DNA of 64,000 nucleotides from Paenibacillus urinalis (GCF_028747985.1 NZ_CP118108.1:255001-319000); one strand, 5' to 3'. Counted from the stretch's first letter, positions 1 to 8,844 are shown. Notes: a model not told the origin generated them from the sequence alone. Program-made: numbers and translations.

Positions 1-47
1 CCTGGTTTGGGACCAGGGGGTCGCATGTTCAAATCGTGTCATCCCGA
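1..47 (+). tRNA. tRNA-Pro (TGG), 3' part only
   Basis: The window opens inside the anticodon arm: CCTGG, loop TTTGGGA, CCAGG, which gives anticodon TGG. A T-arm with TTCAAAT follows, then the 3' acceptor strand CATCCCG and discriminator A. The 5' half lies outside the window. No CCA is encoded. It sits 13 nt before tRNA-Gly, so the two are probably co-transcribed. Confidence 0.85.
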
Positions 48-60
48 TTTCATATATTTT

Positions 61-131
61 GCGGGTGTAGTTCAATGGTAGAACTCCAGCCTTCCAAGCT
101 GGTAGCGTGGGTTCGATTCCCATCACCCGCT
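61..131 (+). tRNA. tRNA-Gly (TCC)
   Basis: Complete cloverleaf. Acceptor strands GCGGGTG and CACCCGC pair, with discriminator T. The anticodon stem CCAGC/GCTGG encloses loop CTTCCAA (anticodon TCC), and the T-loop is GGTTCGATTCC. CCA is not encoded. This is the last gene of a tRNA run and is followed at once by a terminator. Confidence 0.95.
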
Positions 132-142
132 TACTTAAAAGG

Positions 143-172
143 AGCCTTTCGCTTTATGCGGAAGGCTTTTTT
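143..172 (+). terminator. Rho-independent terminator of the tRNA operon
   Basis: Near-perfect 10-bp stem AGCCTTTCGC / GCGGAAGGCT (one G-T pair) with a 5-nt loop, followed by six T. It lies 11 nt after tRNA-Gly. Confidence 0.9.
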
Positions 173-250
173 GTGCATAGCATTAGAATATATTAGAAAA
201 TAAATTAACTAGTCGGAGCTAGGAGCAAGCTATCGCATAGATAACCATAA

Positions 251-312
251 ACCTTATCCCCGATGTGGAACACACACAAGGCATTGGATAGTGTACGAAG
301 CGGGGATAAGGT
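251..312. repeat. 12-bp perfect inverted repeat, 38-nt spacer
   Basis: ACCTTATCCCCG at 251-262 is exactly complementary to CGGGGATAAGGT at 301-312. No T-tract follows either arm, so it is not a normal terminator. It lies in the gene-free stretch 173-412 between the tRNA terminator and the LysR gene. I see no supported coding sequence there. Its role is unknown. Confidence 0.6.
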
Positions 313-326
313 AGTGAGGCCAGAGA

Positions 327-419
327 TTTGTGAGTCTTAAACAATTCAGGTCTGTTTCACTATGATACTGCGATGGTTTATTACTGCTCATAATTACTAT
401 TCACCAGGAGACTCACAAA
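327..419. repeat. 11-bp perfect inverted repeat overlapping the LysR gene end
   Basis: TTTGTGAGTCT (327-337) is the exact reverse complement of AGACTCACAAA (409-419). The 71-nt interior shows no strong hairpin. The right arm includes the stop codon of the minus-strand LysR gene. It may be a 3'-end structure of that mRNA or the remnant of a small element. Confidence 0.5.
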
Positions 420-1306
420 GTTTTGTACAGACCAATGAGCTTCTGAGCAGCTTTGCTAAGGTAGTGCTGTTTGAGCCAAATGACAGCCGAACTAGACGTT
501 TCCTGAGGTCCCGCAATTTGATAAGTGAGGATCTGTTCGCCTTTATATCGATGTAAGGAGCTTCTAGGAAGGATCGAAGAGCCGAACCCTGAAGCGACGA
601 GTTCAACGAGCATTCCAATATCAGAGCATTCTCCTATGATTACAGGCGACAGGCCTCGACTGTGAAACTGATCCAGGATCAAGTGATATAAGCCCAGTCC
701 TTCTGTACTTGGCAGGATTAATGGATACTGTGACACCCTCTCATAAGGGATGGAAACCACGGATTCATGGTTTAACGGATCTGCGTTTGCTTGATGAGCT
801 CCCGTAACAAAATATAGAGGCTCCGTGCCAAGTACTTCATAGTCAAAATCCTCTAGTGCGATGGGAAGGCGTATAATGGCTAGATCAAGTACCCTTTCTT
901 TGATTAGCTTAGCAAGTGTATTGGTTTCGTTCTGTTGAATTTTAAAGGTAACTTTCGGATAGAGGGTGCGAAAAGTACTCAGTACCTTCGGCAGCTTCTC
1001 ATCAGACAGTGTATTGATGCCAATAGATAATTTTCCTCTGACCCCAAGACCCGATTCCTGTACCTCTGCTGTGGCTTCTTCCATCAAGCGGGTGATGGTT
1101 AACGCATGCTCATATAGCGTCTTGCCTGAGGCAGTAAGCTCTAATTGTCTCCCGTTTCGATAGAACAAAGGGACACCGAGTTCTGTTTCCATCAGCTTCA
1201 GCTGCTGGCTCAGTGGAGGCTGTGACATATGAAGTCTATGCGCTGCTGAGGTAACCTGCAATTCTTCGGCCAAGGCAATAAAATAACGTAGCTGCTTAAT
1301 ATCCAT
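413..1306 (-). CDS. LysR family transcriptional regulator
   Basis: 297 residues, the usual LysR length. Residues 1-60 form the winged helix-turn-helix (MDIKQLRYFIALAEE, then SQPPLSQQLKLMETELGVPLF). Residues about 90-290 look like the LysR substrate-binding domain. ATG start with GAGGAG about 9 nt upstream on the minus strand. It is divergent from the ankyrin lipoprotein gene across a 120-bp AT-rich gap that probably holds both promoters. LysR proteins usually control the divergent neighbour and themselves, but the effector cannot be told from the sequence. Confidence 0.9.
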   Translation of the reverse strand: MDIKQLRYFIALAEELQVTSAAHRLHMSQPPLSQQLKLMETELGVPLFYRNGRQLELTASGKTLYEHALTITRLMEEATAEVQESGLGVRGKLSIGINTLSDEKLPKVLSTFRTLYPKVTFKIQQNETNTLAKLIKERVLDLAIIRLPIALEDFDYEVLGTEPLYFVTGAHQANADPLNHESVVSIPYERVSQYPLILPSTEGLGLYHLILDQFHSRGLSPVIIGECSDIGMLVELVASGFGSSILPRSSLHRYKGEQILTYQIAGPQETSSSAVIWLKQHYLSKAAQKLIGLYKTL

Positions 1307-1426
1307 CCACTAAACTCCTCATCCTTATCTATATGATAATCCTATACTTTAGCAAGGTTTTAAATATTTTTAATATAGTATGTCCCATGATACCATAAAA
1401 ACATAGCACAGTGGTGGAGGGATGAT

Positions 1427-2257
1427 GTGAGGTTATTACAGGCTTCCTTATCAATATTAGTTATGATGATGTTGATCTCAGGCTGTGCAATGGATGGCAA
1501 TTCAGAAAAATCTCAGCAAGAGGCACAACCTGTTTCTGATACACAAGCAGATCAATCTATGAATTCGGGCACATCTGATCGCGCCATTGAATCTGAGGTT
1601 TCTTTCAACGCAGGAGCACAGCAAAATAACAATAAGAATCATCGTCAGGAGGATGATCAAGTGAACTCTATGGATTTTGTAAATGCAGCAGAGCTTGGAG
1701 ATACCGACAAGGTTCTTACCATGCTGGAGCAAGGTATTGATATTAATGTTACGGATGATCGAGGAAGAACGGCGATCCTTGCAGCGACATATGGAAATAA
1801 GCCTGATACGGTAGAGGCTCTTATCCAGAAAGGGGCAGACTTGAACCTGCGAGATCAGCGTAGTGACAACGCTCTTCTCTATGCCGGAGCTGAAGGCAGA
1901 CCAGAGATTGTGAAACTGATGGTTGAAGCAGGTGCAGACACAACACTAACGAACCGGTTCGGAGGCACGGCATTAATACCTGCGGCAGATCGAGGTCATG
2001 TCCAGATTGTCGAGTATCTGCTTAAGCATTCGGATGTAGATATTGATCATATCAACAATCTCGGATGGACCGCGCTGTTAGAGGCGGTTATTTTAGGAGA
2101 TGGCGGAGAACGGCACACTCAAATTGTGAAGCTGCTCGTTGAACATGGGGCGGATGTAAACCTGGCTGATGGACAAGGTGTAACGCCCCTGGCGCATGCG
2201 AAGAGCCGAGATTTTAAAGACATGATTACAATCCTGGAGAAGGCTGGTGCTAAGTAA
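1427..2257 (+). CDS. Ankyrin-repeat lipoprotein
   Basis: 276 residues. GTG start, chosen because GGTGGAGG ends 6 nt upstream; the nearby ATG triplets lead to an immediate stop or are in other frames. Type II signal peptide with lipobox LISGC (Cys20), so it is probably anchored to the outer face of the membrane. A low-complexity Gln/Asn/Asp linker runs to about residue 80. From about 85 to 275 there are five or six ankyrin repeats (for example GRTAILAATYGNKPDTVEAL and GGTALIPAADRGHVQIVEYL). Ankyrin repeats bind other proteins; the partner is unknown. It may be controlled by the divergent LysR protein. Confidence 0.85.
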   Translation: MRLLQASLSILVMMMLISGCAMDGNSEKSQQEAQPVSDTQADQSMNSGTSDRAIESEVSFNAGAQQNNNKNHRQEDDQVNSMDFVNAAELGDTDKVLTMLEQGIDINVTDDRGRTAILAATYGNKPDTVEALIQKGADLNLRDQRSDNALLYAGAEGRPEIVKLMVEAGADTTLTNRFGGTALIPAADRGHVQIVEYLLKHSDVDIDHINNLGWTALLEAVILGDGGERHTQIVKLLVEHGADVNLADGQGVTPLAHAKSRDFKDMITILEKAGAK

Positions 2258-2261
2258 TAGG

Positions 2262-2271
2262 ACCAATGATT
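2262..2271. promoter_or_regulatory. PucR-box-like 10-mer in front of the purine permease
   Basis: ACCAATGATT recurs exactly at 8733-8742 inside a full PucR-box match. Here the remainder of the 13-bp box matches poorly (10 of 13 in total). It lies 5 nt after the ankyrin gene and upstream of the NCS2 permease. Inference only. Confidence 0.35.
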
Positions 2272-2492
2272 GCAAAGTACAGGAGAAACAGATTATCAAG
2301 GAACTGGATATATTGAAAATTTGAAAGCTGGTTTTAATAATGAGTACCGATAAGAAACCCATAACGAAATGTGAAATGAAAGATAAAGAGAAGCATCTAA
2401 ACAAAGGTTTGAATACGAAGCTGGATAAGATCGCAGAAAAAAACGAAGTCGAACTTGAGAAGAATCAGACAACGAGTGCGGAGTTAAGGTCA

Positions 2493-3902
2493 ATGATTAC
2501 AATTTCTGAACTACGCCAGAAAGGATCTGGTGTTGAGCTCAGACCGAGCTATTTACTCCAGGAGCTCAAATCGAGGTTCTCATTGAATGTGCTGCTTGCC
2601 GGTGTGCAGTGGCTTTTCTTTTTGTTTACCAATACCGTGATGGTGCCGCTATCGATTGGTCATGCGCTAGGGCTCCCACCTGAAGAGATTGCTGCTTCGA
2701 TGCAGCGTTCTTTTATTTTGACGGGGCTGCTATGTATCGTCCAGGTGATATGGGGACACCGATATGCGCTCATGGATGGACCTGCCGGCGTGTGGTGGGG
2801 TGTGGTGCTTAGTATTTGTGCGTCTGCTCCTGCAATGGGAATGGATCTCGCAACAGTAGGGTCGAGTTTGATGAGCGGATTTATTTTGTCCAGTGTGATG
2901 GTCATTATTTTGGCGATGTGCGGCTTTATCCGCATCCTGCAGCGAGTGTTTACTCCGATCGTAATGGGCGTGTATCTGTTGCTGCTTACGTTTCAGTTGG
3001 CTAATACGTTCTTCAAAGGCATGATCGGCTATGATCAGAGCGGTACATGGAATCTGCCCCTGGCCGGACTATCGCTAGTCATTATTCTGGTGGTCGCTGT
3101 TATTCATCTCAAAGGCAGAGGGAAATGGGGACAGTTCTCGCTCCTTGGAGGAATTGTGATTGGCTGGATAGCCTATGCGGTGTTGTTTGGTCAAAATTCA
3201 GGATCGGCTGCATCTGCTGCTTCTACAGGGGGCTCAGCTGGTAGTGCTTCACTATGGCAGTGGATGCCCTGGGGTAATTTTGGGTTAGAGCCAGGGATTA
3301 TAATGGTTGGGCTGCTTGCCGGGCTTGTGAACATGACGAATACGTTAACGAGCCTAACCGCTGCAGGGGAATTATTCAATCGAACAGCAACACCGGGGCA
3401 ATACAAAAGAGCGTTTATATTCACCAATGTATTCTCGGTGCTCGGAGGATGCCTGGGATTGATTCCTTTTGGCACATTTGCGTCCTCGATCGGATTTCTG
3501 GAAAATACAAAGGTTCTCCGGCGTGCGGCCTTACTAGCTGGATCCCTAATGTTTATTATCGTCGGGGTGTTTCCTTCGTTAAGCGGCTGGCTGGCTCAGC
3601 TGCCTCTAACGGTTGGAAATGCGGTACTGTTTGCCGCGTATCTCCAAATGTTCGGTACAGCCATTCGAACGTTCCAAGGCGCGGTATTTAATCCGAAGAC
3701 CATCTATCGGGTGGCGCTGCCTGTACTTGTTGGAATAAGCATCATGAACATACCGATCTCTGCTTTTAGAGACTTTCCTCCACTGCTTACGCCCCTGTTG
3801 TCCAATGGACTTGTCATAGGTGTAGTGCTAGTCATTATTTTAGAGAATATGGTGGGCTGGGATAAATACGAAACAGCCAAATTAAATAAAAATATGGGAT
3901 GA
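2493..3902 (+). CDS. NCS2 family purine/xanthine-type permease
   Basis: About 469 residues from the chosen ATG, with 12 or more hydrophobic segments from about residue 25. The N-terminal helix FLFTNTVMVPLSIGHALGL and the DGPAGVWWG segment are typical of nucleobase:cation symporter-2 proteins (xanthine, uracil, purines); it resembles B. subtilis YwdJ-type permeases. The reading frame is open back to an ATG at 2340, which has no ribosome-binding site and would add 51 charged residues. At 2493 a GGAG lies 9 nt upstream, so this start is preferred. No purine riboswitch aptamer was seen upstream. Substrate specificity cannot be fixed from sequence, but the nearby PucR-type genes favour purines. 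Confidence 0.85.
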   Translation: MITISELRQKGSGVELRPSYLLQELKSRFSLNVLLAGVQWLFFLFTNTVMVPLSIGHALGLPPEEIAASMQRSFILTGLLCIVQVIWGHRYALMDGPAGVWWGVVLSICASAPAMGMDLATVGSSLMSGFILSSVMVIILAMCGFIRILQRVFTPIVMGVYLLLLTFQLANTFFKGMIGYDQSGTWNLPLAGLSLVIILVVAVIHLKGRGKWGQFSLLGGIVIGWIAYAVLFGQNSGSAASAASTGGSAGSASLWQWMPWGNFGLEPGIIMVGLLAGLVNMTNTLTSLTAAGELFNRTATPGQYKRAFIFTNVFSVLGGCLGLIPFGTFASSIGFLENTKVLRRAALLAGSLMFIIVGVFPSLSGWLAQLPLTVGNAVLFAAYLQMFGTAIRTFQGAVFNPKTIYRVALPVLVGISIMNIPISAFRDFPPLLTPLLSNGLVIGVVLVIILENMVGWDKYETAKLNKNMG

Positions 3903-4024
3903 GTAGAAGGTTCAGGTTAGGTTGGTAGTGAAAACTAGTAATATGAGCAAAAATCAGGATAAGCTTACGGTGTTGCTGCCAGCTATATCTAATAGAAAAT
4001 AATATCAGGCGAGAAGAATGATAG

Positions 4025-4083
4025 GAAGCTACGAATCACATGCCAGCTTTAGGCGGAAGGCAGTGTTTCGTAGCTTCTTTTTT
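4025..4083 (+). terminator. Rho-independent terminator
   Basis: Perfect 11-bp stem GAAGCTACGAA / TTCGTAGCTTC around an interior that folds further (TGCC/GGCA), followed by a T-tract. It is 120 nt after the permease stop, reads on the plus strand, and also separates it from the convergent flavoenzyme gene. Confidence 0.85.
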
Positions 4084-4094
4084 CATTTGAAAAT

Positions 4095-5270
4095 TTAGCT
4101 TAAGGGAACTTCACTGATGGCGCGATTGGCCAGCATCTGATAAACGGCGTCGTCCATCGGCGGATTATGGAGTCCGAATCTTACATCACGATACATACGT
4201 GAGAGCGGGTGGGAGCTGGCCAGACTGTGAACTCCGACAATCCGCATCGCTGTATCTACAATAGAGAGTGCATTCTGAACGGCAAAGGTCTTGGCTGCGC
4301 CAAGATCGGGAGCGATTCCGGCCAAGTCGCTGTCTGTCAAAGGCCGCTCCAGCTGCTCCCATCTAGCCGCTACACTGTACAAAAAATGACGGGCTGTCGT
4401 CAGCTCCATCTCGAGCTGCCCAATCTTATGCTGAATGTGAGGCAGCTCGATAATGGGATGGGCCAGGCTATTCGGCTGATATGCCGCAGCGAAACGAAGC
4501 GCTTCTCTCCTTGCCCCCTGGGCGATCCCAAGATATACGGCTGGAATGTTAAGCAAGTAGGCGTTGGGACGAATGGATTTCTTCCCTGCAGGGCGTCTTC
4601 GAACCAGCGCATTTTCAGGCAGCTGCACTTGGTTTAGCACAAGATCATGGCTGGCCGTCCCGCGCATGCCTGTCATGTTCCAGGTGGGCTCAATACTTAC
4701 ACCTGGCATATCTTTATGAACCAGATATTCACCAACTTCACCAGTAACCGAATCTGTGGCCGATACGACATAATAATGAAGTGCCGTTGATAGCGACGTA
4801 AATGTCTTCCGCCCTGTCAGCACATAGCCATTGCCATCCGAAGTCTTCTCTGCAGAGGTCTGCGGCTTCCCACCACGTGAAGGGCTTCCCGTCGCCTTTT
4901 CCGAATCTGCTGCATTAACCAAGGCGCCTTCCGATATAACGGCTCTGCATAAAGCATGGAAGGACGCTTCATCCCATAGCTGGTTCTGTCCTACGTTGAA
5001 TACCGTAATATGATGCCATCCAATGGCGAGAGCTGTTGCGGCATCCACCATGGCGATACGCTCCTGACACTGCAGAAAATCGGAGAGAGATACGCCCAGC
5101 CCTCCATACTCCTTGGGAACAGAATAGGTGTGGTAGCCTGCTGCCAGCAGGTCTCCGATCAGTGCGTAGTTCAGCTCATTCTGCTCATCTGCTCTTGCTG
5201 CACTATCCATATGCTGTTCGGCTATGCTTCCGATGATCTCAATATGATCCATCTGTGGTTTATTAAACAC
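4095..5270 (-). CDS. Acyl-CoA dehydrogenase family flavoprotein (YdbM-like)
   Basis: 391 residues from a GTG start at 5270, chosen because AGAGGT lies 7 nt upstream; the GTG three codons earlier overlaps that site. The N-terminal helical domain carries VPKEYGGLGVSLSDFLQ. The middle beta domain has GYVLTGRKTFTSL and TGMRGTASHDLVLNQVQLP, typical of acyl-CoA dehydrogenases. The C-terminal helices contain the family-like MRIVGVHSLASSHPLSRMYRD. It resembles the YdbM/SfnC/DszC branch, whose members include both dehydrogenases and FMNH2-dependent monooxygenases. True acyl-CoA oxidation or a monooxygenase reaction are both possible. It lies next to a serine hydrolase and a purine-type cluster, with no fatty-acid genes nearby. 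Confidence 0.8.
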   Translation of the reverse strand: MFNKPQMDHIEIIGSIAEQHMDSAARADEQNELNYALIGDLLAAGYHTYSVPKEYGGLGVSLSDFLQCQERIAMVDAATALAIGWHHITVFNVGQNQLWDEASFHALCRAVISEGALVNAADSEKATGSPSRGGKPQTSAEKTSDGNGYVLTGRKTFTSLSTALHYYVVSATDSVTGEVGEYLVHKDMPGVSIEPTWNMTGMRGTASHDLVLNQVQLPENALVRRRPAGKKSIRPNAYLLNIPAVYLGIAQGARREALRFAAAYQPNSLAHPIIELPHIQHKIGQLEMELTTARHFLYSVAARWEQLERPLTDSDLAGIAPDLGAAKTFAVQNALSIVDTAMRIVGVHSLASSHPLSRMYRDVRFGLHNPPMDDAVYQMLANRAISEVPLS

Positions 5271-5312
5271 TAGTGACACCTCTATTCAGTTGGTCTGACC
5301 TAAAATTAATGT

Positions 5313-6752
5313 CTATAGCTTGAGTGCCATCTCCTGTATATGATTGAGCATGCCTGTCATATCCATTCCGGCATGGTTGCCGAGCAGGATGATCGTTATG
5401 CCGTTATCCAGATTACGCGAAATACCTGTAGAGTAGCCTGTACCACTGCCGTTATGGAATACGACCATGCCTTCATCTGTTTCACTGACCATCCAGCCGT
5501 ATCCATAGTTTCGATCAGAGTAAGGCGTGTACATGGTCTCTTGAATTTCCTCGGACAGCACTTTGTTACCCCGTAGAGCCTGATCCCATTTCAGCAGATC
5601 ATCAACTGTAGAATACAGTGTACCGGTTCCGGATTGGGAAACATAATAGCTGGCCTCGGCCCATGTACCCTTCTGATCCGTATAGCCTTTCATTGTTTTG
5701 GTAGAAGGGGTTGCCGTACCTGTATTCTTCATGCCAATCGGCTTAAAGAATTGCTCTTGAAGATATGCGCCGTACTCTTTGCCCGACACACGCTCCAATA
5801 TAGCAGCAAGTAAAATGTATCCGTTATTGCTGTAACGGTATTCAGCACCCGGTTCTGCCATCAGCTTCTTCGTACGAATCTCCGCAAGTGTATCCTCCAT
5901 AGTAATCCCTTCCTCACGCGTAAAATTGGAAGGAAGCCCGGAAGTATGTGAGAGCAGCATATGAATGGTAATCTCATTACCGCGGTCAATGCCGGATACG
6001 TATTTGGAAACAGGGTCTTCAAGCGAAATATTTCCCTGCTGAACCTGCTGCATGATGGCTGCGGCTGTAAAGCCTTTGGTGATGGAGGCAATGCGTGATT
6101 TTTGATCCGGGCGAACAAGGGAATTGATATCCGATAATCCGTAGCCTTTTCTCAATTGAATGTCTCCATTACTCGCCACAAGCGCTATGCCTGAGTATTT
6201 GGTCTCCTTAAGATACTGATCGATTGCAGCTGAATCACTACTCATGATCGTCGACGAATCTGATTGCAGGGTGATGATCATCTGGGAAGAGGTATTCGTT
6301 AACTGCAGCCCTGCTTTCATCGCATCCGAGAGGGTACGCAGCGGAATCATAAGTGTGCCGCTCATATTCTTCGATGGAGCAGGGAGCATGAGCCGATCGT
6401 CATTGATTTGAATGACGTTGGTTCCCGCACGGTGTGTAATGGTATCGCCATGATTATAAATTTCCACCGTTTGTTTGGCTTGGTTCCATTTCACTTGCCC
6501 GCCGAGAGCAGCGGCCGCCTGTCTAAGGGGAGCATAGGTCGTTCCCTTCTCAACAAAAGGGGCGTATTCCCACGTGACAGACTCGCTGTCGACTGTAATG
6601 GAAGCCGGCTTGGTCGTGGCGGCAGCTGCGGAAGCAGCCTGAACCGGCGATATGCCTACTGACGGTGATAGTAATGCAGAGGTAACAAGTATGGCTGATA
6701 AAATTCGATTAAACATCGATTTCTTATGAACATATGTGCTGAATATAGACAT
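5313..6752 (-). CDS. Secreted beta-lactamase-family serine hydrolase with copper-amine-oxidase-like N domain
   Basis: 479 residues. Signal peptide to about residue 40 (SPVQAASA). Residues 50-160 match the copper amine oxidase N-terminal-like domain common in Paenibacillus exoproteins (TYAPLRQAAAALGG and LMIPLRTLSDAM). Residues about 175-475 are a class C beta-lactamase/penicillin-binding fold with SITK (Ser223, Lys226), YSN (307-309) and HNG (433-435). Likely substrates are D-amino-acid peptides, esters or beta-lactams, acting outside the membrane. The start at 6752 has GGAGG 12 nt upstream; the later ATG at 6716 has no ribosome-binding site. Confidence 0.85.
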   Translation of the reverse strand: MSIFSTYVHKKSMFNRILSAILVTSALLSPSVGISPVQAASAAAATTKPASITVDSESVTWEYAPFVEKGTTYAPLRQAAAALGGQVKWNQAKQTVEIYNHGDTITHRAGTNVIQINDDRLMLPAPSKNMSGTLMIPLRTLSDAMKAGLQLTNTSSQMIITLQSDSSTIMSSDSAAIDQYLKETKYSGIALVASNGDIQLRKGYGLSDINSLVRPDQKSRIASITKGFTAAAIMQQVQQGNISLEDPVSKYVSGIDRGNEITIHMLLSHTSGLPSNFTREEGITMEDTLAEIRTKKLMAEPGAEYRYSNNGYILLAAILERVSGKEYGAYLQEQFFKPIGMKNTGTATPSTKTMKGYTDQKGTWAEASYYVSQSGTGTLYSTVDDLLKWDQALRGNKVLSEEIQETMYTPYSDRNYGYGWMVSETDEGMVVFHNGSGTGYSTGISRNLDNGITIILLGNHAGMDMTGMLNHIQEMALKL

Positions 6753-6860
6753 GTTGTAAGTAAGCCTCCAATTCTGATTATGACCTTATGTAATGGATAT
6801 AACCACACTGGTTTCATTTTATAGGATTGAAAGTTGGTAAACAACCCATATAATGGGGCA

Positions 6861-8546
6861 TTAATTTAATAACTCCTCCATTAAAAACGCTGCTCGAAAG
6901 CGCAGGCTGTTGGCAGGCAGGCGCAGGGAGCGGCCTGTCAGCTGCTCACATTTGTCCAGTCGGTAAATCACCGTATTCCGGTGAAGGTACAATTGCTTGG
7001 CCGTATCGGCAATATGGCAGTGATTATCTAAAAAACTCCGCAGCGTCTTCAATAGCTCTCCGCGTTCCTTGTCCTCCAGAAAGAGCAGGTGTGCGAACGT
7101 TTCTTTGATAAACTCCTGCAGATCCTCCTGCGGAAGCATCCGCAACAGGTCAGATAACTCCTTGACATGATAGAACTGCACGTAGCGCTGCTGCTGGCTG
7201 TGCTGGCCCGTCTGCAATGCATCAAGTGCTTCCTGGTAAGCTCGCGGCAGTTGGGACAGCTCATCTGCGGTATTGCTGACGCCGACGGACAGCGATACTT
7301 CATGCTGGGACCAGAGCGAATGAATCATCTGCTGCAGGCGTGACGCGAGAAGACGTTCAGGCAGCTGGTGCTCGTCAAGGGCAGCTTCCTCAAGGGTATG
7401 CACTGGAAGCAGCATGACGACGGCGTCATTTTTGGAAAAAAGAATGAATGAGAAGTCGCTTGCCTTGGATTCCCCTTTAACGAGCTCATACAGATCCTCC
7501 TTCATTGAAGCTGTGCGCCCCCCGATGGAGTCATTCGGCAGCATTGGTGAATAGGAGCTGAAGCTATTGCGGCTGCGGAGAGGTGCATCCTTCTTCAGCA
7601 CAACACAGTAATAGGAGCGCTGCTCGCTGAGTCCATATCTGCGCCCGCGGTGAATCAGGTCCTGCTTATCTGAGATCAGTCCATCCACAAGGTCGCCGAA
7701 GAAGTCGTTCTTGTAGCGGCGGGAGCGTTCCTTGACAGCCTGGCGCTTCAGTAGATCGAAGCTGATCACGTTCGCTGCCTGTTCGAGGGTCAGCAAGGAG
7801 AGCGTACTGACAGGATACTGGTTCGTAAAGGACAGCAGGTATCCTTGGGACTGATCCGTCTGGATCGGATATTGGAGCAAATAGGAAAAAGGAACAGCAC
7901 TGCTGGGTGGCAGCGGAATGCTGGGAGAGCGGGCTTCATGCAGTATCGACGGCAGCCAGTTCGAGATATTTTGCAGGAGCGAGGAATAGGCAGTTCCAAA
8001 TCCGGATGATGTAGCGAAAGGCTCCAAGCTGCGGTTTACAAGCAGTACAGGATAGGAGAGGAGCCTTGCGAGCTCCTCCAGAATTGTTTGGAGGCTTTTG
8101 CCTTCCAGAAGAATGTCGGAAAAGTAACGATGGCTCTCAAGCGCATATCGCATCTCCTCTGTTCGGGATTCCATAATGCGGGCCAGCAGCTGATGCAGCG
8201 CTTCGGAGAGAGCGCAGTCGAGCGACAGCTCCAGCAGTGGAAATTGAAGACGGTCGGCGGCCTCCTTGGCTTCTTCAGGAATGTGATCAAGATACCGCTT
8301 TGTCTTAATGCCAAGTCCGGCACAGCCCAGCTCAGCCATCCTCGTGACCAGCTGCGTCAATATCTCAGGCTTGTCTTTGATGGCATATCCGGTAGTAAGG
8401 AGGAGCTCATTAGGCTTTAAGTATTCGAAGATGTCGGGAGAGTCCATCATATTGACCGAGTATACAGCACGGTAAAGTCCCTCGCGGCCGGCGGTTACCC
8501 GGGAGCTGGCGAGCATGGGAATGTCGAGCAGATCGGATATTTTCAT
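6861..8546 (-). CDS. PucR family transcriptional regulator
   Basis: 561 residues. The N-terminal PucR domain (about 1-125) begins MKISDLLDIPMLASSRV and contains ELLLTTGYAIKD. A middle GGDEF-like/GAF-like region follows. The C-terminal PucR helix-turn-helix (about 505-545) contains HRNTVIYRLDKCEQLTGRSL. In B. subtilis, PucR activates purine-degradation genes in response to purine metabolites. Here it is divergent from an amidohydrolase and nucleoside-transporter operon across about 300 bp, and that gap contains a match to the PucR box. ATG start with GGAGGT 7 nt upstream. Whether this is the true PucR orthologue or a paralogue is open. Confidence 0.88.
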   Translation of the reverse strand: MKISDLLDIPMLASSRVTAGREGLYRAVYSVNMMDSPDIFEYLKPNELLLTTGYAIKDKPEILTQLVTRMAELGCAGLGIKTKRYLDHIPEEAKEAADRLQFPLLELSLDCALSEALHQLLARIMESRTEEMRYALESHRYFSDILLEGKSLQTILEELARLLSYPVLLVNRSLEPFATSSGFGTAYSSLLQNISNWLPSILHEARSPSIPLPPSSAVPFSYLLQYPIQTDQSQGYLLSFTNQYPVSTLSLLTLEQAANVISFDLLKRQAVKERSRRYKNDFFGDLVDGLISDKQDLIHRGRRYGLSEQRSYYCVVLKKDAPLRSRNSFSSYSPMLPNDSIGGRTASMKEDLYELVKGESKASDFSFILFSKNDAVVMLLPVHTLEEAALDEHQLPERLLASRLQQMIHSLWSQHEVSLSVGVSNTADELSQLPRAYQEALDALQTGQHSQQQRYVQFYHVKELSDLLRMLPQEDLQEFIKETFAHLLFLEDKERGELLKTLRSFLDNHCHIADTAKQLYLHRNTVIYRLDKCEQLTGRSLRLPANSLRFRAAFLMEELLN

Positions 8547-8729
8547 GAGGTTACCTCCAAAGGTATCAAATATATAAAATTGTACAGCTCAATCAGAGTT
8601 CAATCCGGTGAAAAGGAAAGGGCCTTGAGTGAAGATGGTTACTTCAAGAAAGCTTGGGAGGCGAAGAGAATACTTTTTTTGGGTATATGTGTCAGGTATG
8701 CGTTAGGTTTTTTCTAGAAAATAGTTATC

Positions 8730-8742
8730 TTAACCAATGATT
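8730..8742 (-). promoter_or_regulatory. Candidate PucR box
   Basis: The minus strand reads AATCATTGGTTAA, a 13 of 13 match to the B. subtilis PucR box as I recall it (WWWCNTTGGTTAA). A degenerate second copy sharing CCAATGA is at 8766-8772, 32 bp (three turns) away. The gene-free stretch 8547-8844 otherwise shows no RNA gene or small reading frame that I can support. Site function is inferred. Confidence 0.6.
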
Positions 8743-8844
8743 TAAAATGTTTTAGTCTACTATAGCCAATGACAATGAAATATTCAATCCTTTATGATGA
8801 GATCAATTCACAGAAATGTAATAAATACTAACATAAGGCGGGAA

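Noticed and set aside
362..556. 64-codon plus-strand open frame
   Set aside because: Overlaps the 3' end of the LysR gene in antisense, has no ribosome-binding site and no recognisable product.
2258..2492. Possible purine riboswitch before the NCS2 permease
   Set aside because: No aptamer core or terminator/antiterminator pair could be found in the short gap.
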